Source: Fidelibacterota bacterium
GTDB taxonomy: Bacteria > Marinisomatota > SORT01
Direction: 5' to 3'
Assembly (NCBI GenBank): GCA_022563775.1
Contig: JADFMS010000024.1
Location: 1 to 20,920 of the forward strand
Length of the DNA stretch: 20,920 nt
Shown: one piece after another, positions 15,900 to 20,920 of the stretch
Layout: each line of letters opens with the position of its first letter
How positions within the stretch are numbered: the first letter of the stretch is position 1
Made by a program: the position numbers and the translations under genes
Notes under the pieces: model-generated
Database searches by the model: none
The model's input: the letters and a program-made list of their open reading frames with translations, nothing else
What the model was told of the DNA's origin: nothing

Positions 15900-16346
15900 A
15901 TGTATTATCAAGAAAATCGAATTATAGGGTATCTAATCAGCAACTTACTGGCTGTAGGGATCTATTCCTTTTATCTGTTTCAAAAGTACCAGGAAGGGAG
16001 CATTGATTCGACAACGATCTCCAGCTTTTGGGGATCCGTCATCTTAATCGCTTTTGCTGTGCAAATTGTATTGAGCATCTTCCTGGGTATTCTGTTCAGT
16101 TTCATCCCTGCCAGCACAAGGAGGGAAAAAGACATTTCATTATCTGATGAGCGAGACCAGTTAATCAATCTAAAAGCAGACCGGATTTCTCATGTTGTGT
16201 TTGGGTTTGGTTTTCTACTCGCCATGATAGCGCTAGCCGTTGGGCAGCCGCCATTTGTGATGTTCAACCTGATTGTATACTCTGTCTTTGGTGCAGGGAT
16301 CGTTGGATTTATTACACAGCTCTATCTTTATCGGAGAGGATTTTAA
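15900..16346 (+). CDS. DUF2178-like four-helix membrane protein
   Basis: The 148-residue protein has four predicted membrane segments, around residues 8-28, 42-72, 100-120 and 122-142. Between the second and third lies a charged loop with the conserved-looking DISLSDERDQLINLKADRIS. That loop is typical of DUF2178-type proteins, which sit next to small XRE regulators in many bacteria and archaea. The ATG at 15900 is chosen because GAGG lies 5-6 nt upstream; the frame is open further up but overlaps the promoter. The stop is 1 nt before the XRE start. A role in modulating the regulator or sensing membrane state is plausible but inferred. Confidence 0.75.
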   Translation: MYYQENRIIGYLISNLLAVGIYSFYLFQKYQEGSIDSTTISSFWGSVILIAFAVQIVLSIFLGILFSFIPASTRREKDISLSDERDQLINLKADRISHVVFGFGFLLAMIALAVGQPPFVMFNLIVYSVFGAGIVGFITQLYLYRRGF

Positions 16347-16347
16347 A

Positions 16348-16575
16348 ATGGGCGAGGCTCGGATAAGCAACAACATTCGGAAATTACGATTTTTCTATGA
16401 TGAAATGACCCAACAAGAATTGGCTGAAAAAGTGGGCGTGACCCGACAAACCATCATCGCCATGGAAAAAGGGCATTACTCCCCTTCTCTGGAATTGGCT
16501 TTTCGCATTGCGTTCGTCTTCGACTCGCCGTTGGAAGAGGTATTCTCTTATGATTCCGAAGAAGATTCAAACTAA
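16348..16575 (+). CDS. XRE-family helix-turn-helix transcriptional regulator
   Basis: The 75-residue protein is a compact Cro/C1-type HTH domain: ISNNIRKLRFFYDEMTQQELAEKVGVTRQTIIAMEKGHYSPSL, with the recognition helix at VTRQTIIAMEK, then a short acidic tail. The ATG at 16348 follows a GGAGAGGA ribosome binding site. It belongs to the small group of regulators with the motif TRQTI-x-x-MEKG that pair with DUF2178/DUF3796-like membrane proteins. It probably autoregulates through the inverted repeat at the promoter. Confidence 0.9.
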   Translation: MGEARISNNIRKLRFFYDEMTQQELAEKVGVTRQTIIAMEKGHYSPSLELAFRIAFVFDSPLEEVFSYDSEEDSN

Positions 16576-16641
16576 TCAATCAATAAAATATCATAAAAAT
16601 TGTCAAATTAACCGACATCACCATTTTGGAGACAAAAAATA

Positions 16642-17622
16642 ATGAAAGCAATTATATACACAAAATACGGACCACCTGATGTTCTTCAGCTCAAAGAGAT
16701 AGAAAAACCTGCTCCCAAGGAGGATGAAGTACTGGTAAAAGTTCATGCGGCATCGGTAAATCCACTTGACTGGCATCTTATGAGAGCTGAACCGTTCTTG
16801 GCCCGCCTAGAGGTCGGGCTTCTAAAACCAAAAAACAAGATACTCGGTGCTGACATAGCGGGGCGGGTTGAAGCGGTTGGCAGAAACGTAAAGGAGTTTC
16901 AGCCGGGTGATGAGGTATTCGGGGAGATATTCGAGAATGGGTTGGGAGGCTTTGCCGAGTATGCAGCTGTTCCTGAAAGTGCATTGGCGTTGAAACCAGC
17001 CAATATATCGTTTGAGGCAGCAGCAGCAGTCCCTGTAGCGGCACTCACTGCCCTGCAGGGTCTTCGCGACAAAGGACAGATTCAGTCAGGGCAAAAGGTT
17101 TTGATTAATGGCGCGTCCGGTGGTGTGGGTACGTTTGCGGTGCAGATTGCCAAATCGTTCGGAGCCGAAGTAACCGGCGTCTGCAGCACGAGGAATTTGG
17201 ACATGGTGCGCTCGATTGGCGCAGACCAGGTCATTGATTACACGCAAGAAGATTTCACCAAAAATGGGCAGCGTTATGACCTGATTTTTGATGCTGTGGG
17301 AAATCGCTCGGTTTCAGAATATAAGCGTGTTTTAAGTCCCCAGGGAATTTGTGTCATTCCCGGATTTACAACCCTGTCTCATTTGTTCCAAGTTATCTTC
17401 CTGGGAACATGGGTGTCAATGACCGGGAGTAAGAAAATCGGTATGATGGGGACGGTGAAACCAAGCAAAAAAGATTTGATTTTTATCAAAGAGCTTCTCG
17501 AAGCCGGCAAAATTGTACCTGTCATAGATAGAAGTTACCCGCTAAATGAGGTTCCTGAAGCTATCCGGTATCTTGAAGAAGGACACGCCCAAGGAAAAGT
17601 AGTAATAACAATTGGAACATAA
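16642..17622 (+). CDS. Zinc-free MDR oxidoreductase (NADPH:quinone reductase-like)
   Basis: The 326-residue protein is a medium-chain dehydrogenase/reductase of the quinone-oxidoreductase type. It has an N-terminal GroES-like domain (MKAIIYTKYGPPDVLQLKE; ILGADIAGRVEAVG about 67-80) and a Rossmann domain with NGASGGVGTFAVQIAK (about 156-171). The cysteine-rich structural zinc loop and catalytic zinc ligands of alcohol dehydrogenases are absent. It likely reduces quinones or reactive enones and aldehydes with NADPH. It starts 66 nt after the XRE gene. A heavily deleted paralogue lies at 19023. Confidence 0.88.
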   Translation: MKAIIYTKYGPPDVLQLKEIEKPAPKEDEVLVKVHAASVNPLDWHLMRAEPFLARLEVGLLKPKNKILGADIAGRVEAVGRNVKEFQPGDEVFGEIFENGLGGFAEYAAVPESALALKPANISFEAAAAVPVAALTALQGLRDKGQIQSGQKVLINGASGGVGTFAVQIAKSFGAEVTGVCSTRNLDMVRSIGADQVIDYTQEDFTKNGQRYDLIFDAVGNRSVSEYKRVLSPQGICVIPGFTTLSHLFQVIFLGTWVSMTGSKKIGMMGTVKPSKKDLIFIKELLEAGKIVPVIDRSYPLNEVPEAIRYLEEGHAQGKVVITIGT

Positions 17623-17646
17623 AATTAAATAATCTGGAGTTTAAAA

Positions 17647-18336
17647 ATGAAAATAAAAATGAAAAAGATCGCTATCGGACTATCCATTACCCTAAACGTC
17701 ATCATTCTTGCAATAGTAATATTGGTTTGGTCAGGTATTGCTTTAAATCTCTTGATAGGTTTATTTGCTCTGCCCAGTCATGAACGGTGGGTTAGTCAAT
17801 TTGAAGTAATTCGTGTGAAGCCCGGCGATACAGTATTTCTTGGCGACTCTATCACGGAAGGTGGATCGTGGCACGAACTGTTCCCGGAAAGTAACGTACG
17901 TAACCGAGGCATTGGCGGTGATGTTACAACAGGAGTTATCGCGAGATTAAACCAGATTACCGATGGTCAACCTGCCCAGATATTCCTAATGATCGGGACT
18001 AACGATCTTTTCGGAGGTGTCTCGCAAACGGATATCGTGGCCAATATAATCAGGATTATTGAAGAGGTACATGACGCATCACCTCAAACAGATGTGTTTG
18101 TGCAAAGTATATTGCCCAGATCCGAGAGTTATCAGGGAAGCATTGAGTCGCTCAATTCAGCGTTAGAAACGGCAATAGTTGGAAAAGCAACATGGGTGAA
18201 TCTGTATCCCCTGTTTCTTGATGAAGCAGGAACATCAATAGACGATTCGTTGAGCAACGATGAACTGCATTTGCTTGGGCAAGGTTATATCGTGTGGAGA
18301 GATGCCATCGTTCACTTATTAAATAGGAGTTCTTAA
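17647..18336 (+). CDS. Membrane-anchored SGNH/GDSL hydrolase
   Basis: The 229-residue protein has an N-terminal hydrophobic anchor (about residues 8-41, after a basic start) and an SGNH esterase/lipase domain. Block I is VFLGDSITEGG (nucleophile S68), block II is RGIGGDV (G90), block III is MIGTNDLFGG (N119) and block V is NDELHLLGQGY (D205, H208). It probably acts outside the cytoplasmic membrane as an esterase or acetylhydrolase; the substrate is not visible. GGAG lies 7 nt before the ATG. It starts 24 nt after the MDR gene and ends 1 nt before the methyltransferase gene. Confidence 0.9.
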   Translation: MKIKMKKIAIGLSITLNVIILAIVILVWSGIALNLLIGLFALPSHERWVSQFEVIRVKPGDTVFLGDSITEGGSWHELFPESNVRNRGIGGDVTTGVIARLNQITDGQPAQIFLMIGTNDLFGGVSQTDIVANIIRIIEEVHDASPQTDVFVQSILPRSESYQGSIESLNSALETAIVGKATWVNLYPLFLDEAGTSIDDSLSNDELHLLGQGYIVWRDAIVHLLNRSS

Positions 18337-18337
18337 T

Positions 18338-18961
18338 TTGAATAAATCAGTAAAGTTTTGGGACAAAAGATCAAGTGAGTATGATCAGAAAGCCAAGAAA
18401 AATGAACAGACGTATATCAAGGCTATTGAAAATACTAAAAAACATCTCACTAGCAGCGATACTGTTTTAGAATACGCATGTGGAACAGGAATAATAACTA
18501 ATGAAATTGCAGGCAATGTGAAAGAGATTCATGCTATTGATACATCCTCCAAAATGATCGAAGTTGCGAAAAGAAAAGCAGACGAACGTAAAATTGAGAA
18601 TATAAATTTCACTCAATCATCTATATTTAATGAAAGATTTAAACAAGAATCTTTTGATCTGATTTTGGCTTTCCATATTCTACATTTATTAGAAGATAGG
18701 CAGAAAGCTATGCAACAGATAAACAAATTATTAAAACCAGGAGGGCTATTTATTTCTGCAACGCCTTGCCTTGGAGAGCAAAAATCATTTTTACGTATTG
18801 TCCTGCCCCTTCTCATGAAAGTAGGAATAGCTCCATATGTAAAAAGTTTTAAAACCTCTGAATTATTTGACTTAATAACTAATGGAGATTTTCAAATTAT
18901 TGAGGCTGAAAGTATACTTAGTGCTCCACCGAATTATTTTATAGTAGCAAAGAAGATATAG
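18338..18961 (+). CDS. Class I SAM-dependent methyltransferase
   Basis: The 207-residue protein has a Rossmann-like methyltransferase fold. Motif I is VLEYACGTGIITNEI (about 44-58), the acidic motif II residue is in IHAIDTSSKMIEVA, and motif IV/post-I segments are FDLILAFHILHLLED and LLKPGGLFISATPC. The start is a TTG at 18338, with AGGAGT 7 nt upstream at the end of the SGNH gene, which indicates translational coupling. The substrate cannot be deduced; small-molecule methylation is most likely. Confidence 0.87.
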   Translation: MNKSVKFWDKRSSEYDQKAKKNEQTYIKAIENTKKHLTSSDTVLEYACGTGIITNEIAGNVKEIHAIDTSSKMIEVAKRKADERKIENINFTQSSIFNERFKQESFDLILAFHILHLLEDRQKAMQQINKLLKPGGLFISATPCLGEQKSFLRIVLPLLMKVGIAPYVKSFKTSELFDLITNGDFQIIEAESILSAPPNYFIVAKKI

Positions 18962-19022
18962 GTGACTCAACAAATCACCAGATTAAAGTGAATGACCTAA
19001 ACTAGCTGAGAGATAATTAATT

Positions 19023-19169
19023 ATGAGAGCAATTGTATATCAAAAATACGGACCACCGGATGTTCTTCAGCTCAAAGAGCTCAAAGAGATTTTCATGACG
19101 GGGAAGATAAAATCGGTCATAGATAGACGTTATCCGTTAGAACATAATAACAAAAGGGTGCTACGATGA
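19023..19169 (+). pseudogene. Internally deleted copy of the MDR oxidoreductase
   Basis: This 48-codon frame begins MRAIVYQKYGPPDVLQLKE, nearly the same as the first 19 residues of the MDR gene at 16642. It then jumps to KEIFMTGKIKSVIDRRYPLE, which matches that protein's C-terminal KELLEAGKIVPVIDRSYPLN. About 260 codons between them are missing. The junction holds a tandem ctcaaagagctcaaagag, suggesting a deletion between short direct repeats. The frame's stop overlaps the next gene's start (ATGA), so it may still serve as a translated leader. Confidence 0.85.
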
Positions 19170-19657
19170 CGAGAGCGGAAAAAATGAAGTCAAAACCAAA
19201 TATAATAATAGTTCATGATGATAAAAGAGTTCTTAAACAACTCAAAAAATTGTTAACCGGGAAAACTGAATACAATGTAGATACCTTTGTTTCAGCTCAG
19301 AAGGCGATAACATATATAAAATCCAACGATATTGAGCTCGTAATTTCGAATCATGATATGCCGAATATGGATGGCATAACATTCTTATCAAAACTCGGGA
19401 AGCTTACACCGCAGATCCCAAGGATGATTCTTGCCGAATCTTCTGAAAAAGAAAAGGCAATGGAGGCTGTTAATGATATTGGAGTATTTCAGTATATAGA
19501 AAAACCGTGGAATGAGGATGATCTGTTGATAGTCTTAAGAAACGGACTTGAGAATCAGTATCTGAAAAAAACACTGGGAGAAAAAATCAGCGAGATAAAA
19601 AAGACCATTTCGGTGCTGGACGGACTTCAAAAAGAGATCATGAAAGCATTCGTATAG
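19166..19657 (+). CDS. Response-regulator-like receiver protein without phospho-acceptor Asp
   Basis: The 163-residue protein is a CheY-like receiver domain followed by a short helical tail (LKKTLGEKISEIKKTISVLDGLQKEI). The acidic pair is D18/D19 (VHDDKRVL) and the conserved lysine is K113 in YIEKPWNEDDL. The phospho-acceptor position is Asn: VISNHDMPNMDG has N62 where D-x-x-MP is expected. The usual Thr/Ser in the fourth strand is Ala (MILAESS, A90). It is therefore likely a pseudo-receiver or a phosphorylation-independent adaptor. The KPW motif resembles receivers of HD-GYP-type regulators, but no output domain follows. AGGG lies about 7 nt before the ATG. Confidence 0.82.
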   Translation: MTRAEKMKSKPNIIIVHDDKRVLKQLKKLLTGKTEYNVDTFVSAQKAITYIKSNDIELVISNHDMPNMDGITFLSKLGKLTPQIPRMILAESSEKEKAMEAVNDIGVFQYIEKPWNEDDLLIVLRNGLENQYLKKTLGEKISEIKKTISVLDGLQKEIMKAFV

Positions 19658-19737
19658 GAAACGCAAATTAGAAAGTGAGTATAAGGCTGTTATCGAAACA
19701 TTTAAATTAAAACAAGTTTGATATAATCAACAATTAG

Positions 19738-19914
19738 AAAGGAGATCGCAATAGAAACATTTGGACTGTTAGGATTTATATTTGGCATGGGGGTTTGAGT
19801 TTTGGTATCATGGCTTTTCAGCAAGTAAACGAACTGAAAACAGATGTCGAGACGCTTAAAGAGACAATACAAAAATTTGGTGGAGAATCGGATCAAGCAA
19901 TAAATCCAAATTAA
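19738..19914 (+). pseudogene. Degraded small membrane protein gene
   Basis: A very strong ribosome binding site, AAAGGAGAT (19738-19746), precedes ATA rather than ATG at 19751. That frame reads IETFGLLGFIFGMGV and stops at 19796-19798. Shifting one base inside the run of five G's continues it as LSFGIMAFQQVNELKTDVE to a stop at 19912-19914. Joined, this gives a protein of about 54 residues with one membrane segment and a short coiled-coil tail. Two lesions (ATG to ATA and a one-base loss in a G run) indicate decay. An ATG at 19813 could still start a 33-residue remnant. Confidence 0.6.
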
Positions 19915-19983
19915 GACACTGTCGAAATGTAGTCATAACTGTGGAGTATAATAGCAAAACCTAACAAATTAGGAGAAATTCAA

Positions 19984-20316
19984 ATGACAAACCGTACCGC
20001 CGATATATCACTACGCAAAGCTGCAAGAATAGCAGGGTTCGGGTATCTCATTATTTTTATTCTCGGTATCTTCGCTAATTTTTTTGGTTTTGAGAGTCTT
20101 ATTGTGCCGGGAAATGCTGCAACCACTGCAAATAATATTATAGCTAATGAGTCGCTCTTCCGATTCGGTATTGCCGGTTGGGTATTTATACTTACGATTG
20201 ATGCGGTAGTGGCTTGGGCACTCTATGTTTTACTCAAAACGGTAAATAGGAGTCTCTCGTTGCTTATGGCGTGGTTTAGGTTAGTGATACCAGTGTTAAT
20301 ATCAAAGCAATTGTAG
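19984..20316 (+). pseudogene. C-terminally truncated DUF4386 membrane protein
   Basis: The 110-residue frame begins like DUF4386 proteins (RKAARIAGFGYLIIFILGIFANFF, then FRFGIAGWVFILTIDAVVAWALYVLLKTVNRSLSLLMAWFRLV). It ends just after the third membrane segment begins, where family members continue for roughly another hundred residues. A second frame stays open for 20 codons beyond the break (SDTSVNIKAIVAAMAMTII) to 20342, so a frameshift or deletion joins two pieces. AGGAG lies 8-9 nt before the ATG. It converges on the alcohol dehydrogenase, whose stop lies inside its residual 3' end. Confidence 0.65.
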
Positions 20317-20334
20317 CTGCAATGGCTATGACTA

Positions 20335-20920
20335 TTATATGACGAGCACTCCCGCGCCCTGAATTCCGCCCCGTTTAAGCATTAAGAGGACTTCATTGGC
20401 GTCTTTCAACTGGAAGGTCTGGACATTGGTTTTTACGGGAATCTTGGCCGCCAATTCCAGGAGTTCGGTTCCGTCTTGACGCGTTGAATTTGCCGCACTC
20501 CTGAGGGTTTTCTCATGGTACAGATGCTCGGCGTAGTCCATAGGGGGAATCTGAGACATATGTATTCCGGCGGTGACTACAGTTCCACCGGGAGCGGTAA
20601 GTCTCAACGCTTCCGGCACGATATCGCCCGCCGGAGCGAAGATTATCGAGCTGTTCATAAGTACGTCCGGGGTTTCCGGCAGCGAACCGGTCCATACCGC
20701 ACCCAATTCCTTCGCAAGCTCTAAGTGTGCTTCGCTTCGTGAAAACACGTAAACCTCACATCCGTTATACCTTGCTACCTGGATTGTAATGTGCGCGGAG
20801 GCTCCGAAACCGTATAGGGCCAACTTATCCCCTTTATTTGCCTTTGAAAGCACGAGAGACCTATATCCGATGATTCCAGCGCACAACAGCGGCGCCGACT
20901 CCACGTCGGAAAAGCTCTCC
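20335..20920 (-). CDS. Zinc-type alcohol dehydrogenase, C-terminal part (runs off window)
   Basis: The frame is open to the window end, so the N-terminus and the zinc ligands lie outside. What remains begins ESFSDVESAPLLCAGIIGYRSL, the domain junction typical of MDR alcohol dehydrogenases of the AdhA-like/adh_fam_2 group. The NAD(P)-binding Rossmann segment follows (ALYGFGASAHITIQVAR), then CEVYVFSRSEAHLELAKELGA and APGGTVVTAGIHMS. It probably oxidises primary alcohols or reduces aldehydes. Its stop at 20335 overlaps the decayed tail of the DUF4386 frame. Confidence 0.88.
   Translation of the reverse strand, partial: ESFSDVESAPLLCAGIIGYRSLVLSKANKGDKLALYGFGASAHITIQVARYNGCEVYVFSRSEAHLELAKELGAVWTGSLPETPDVLMNSSIIFAPAGDIVPEALRLTAPGGTVVTAGIHMSQIPPMDYAEHLYHEKTLRSAANSTRQDGTELLELAAKIPVKTNVQTFQLKDANEVLLMLKRGGIQGAGVLVI

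Noticed and set aside
18961..18979. ggtga/tcacc stem after the methyltransferase as a terminator
   Set aside because: Five-bp stem with a 9-nt loop and no following T run.

Overview
The window looks like a chromosomal segment of a free-living, metabolically versatile bacterium. It has moderate-to-low GC, tightly packed housekeeping and catabolic genes, and clear Shine-Dalgarno sequences before most starts. Those Shine-Dalgarno sequences argue against a typical member of Bacteroidota. There are no rRNA, tRNA, phage, transposase or CRISPR features. The gene types (Aquifex-type aconitase, an acyl-CoA oxidase-like fusion, a DUF2178/XRE pair, AmmeMemoRadiSam radical SAM enzyme) would fit a poorly cultured lineage such as Neomarinimicrobiota or a relative, but this placement is a guess from gene flavour only.

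Layout. 457-2415 (-): aconitase. 2608-3632 (-): an AmmeMemoRadiSam-type radical SAM gene split by a one-base frameshift. 3974-4780 (+): SirB1/transglutaminase-like protein. 5128-5971 (+): a promoter with a perfect inverted repeat, a remnant rhodanese-type sulfurtransferase, and a beta-carbonic anhydrase. 6516-7085 (+): an orphan putative lipoprotein. 7396-11112 (+): thiolase (fadI) followed without a gap by a large acyl-CoA dehydrogenase/oxidase with an extra N-terminal domain and a recent internal tandem duplication. 11142-11966 (+): a YiiX-like permuted papain-fold protein. 12040-14151 (-): fadJ-like enoyl-CoA hydratase/3-hydroxyacyl-CoA dehydrogenase. Together fadI, the acyl-CoA dehydrogenase/oxidase and fadJ supply every step of a fatty-acid beta-oxidation spiral. 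14578-15336 (-): arylamine N-acetyltransferase. 15819-18961 (+): a probable operon led by a strong sigma70-like promoter/operator, encoding a DUF2178-like membrane protein, an XRE regulator, a quinone-oxidoreductase-like MDR enzyme, an SGNH hydrolase and a methyltransferase. 19023-20342 (+): a decaying zone with an internally deleted MDR copy, a response-regulator-like protein lacking its phospho-acceptor Asp, a frameshifted small membrane protein and a truncated DUF4386 protein. 20335-20920 (-): the C-terminal part of a zinc-type alcohol dehydrogenase running off the window.

The most unusual signal is non-coding. At least six intergenic gaps carry copies of one repeat of up to about 326 bp, all in the same orientation on the + strand (about 91-251, 3732-3900, 6214-6335, 7097-7276, 14248-14573, 15523-15763). 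Copies are modular: some keep only the left half, some only the right half, and some are internally deleted. The fullest copy carries a perfect 10-bp subterminal inverted repeat. I do not recognise the family. It has no coding capacity and is the best candidate here for something undescribed.

A second theme is gene decay: five damaged or partial genes (radical SAM, sulfurtransferase, MDR copy, small membrane protein, DUF4386) sit between intact ones.
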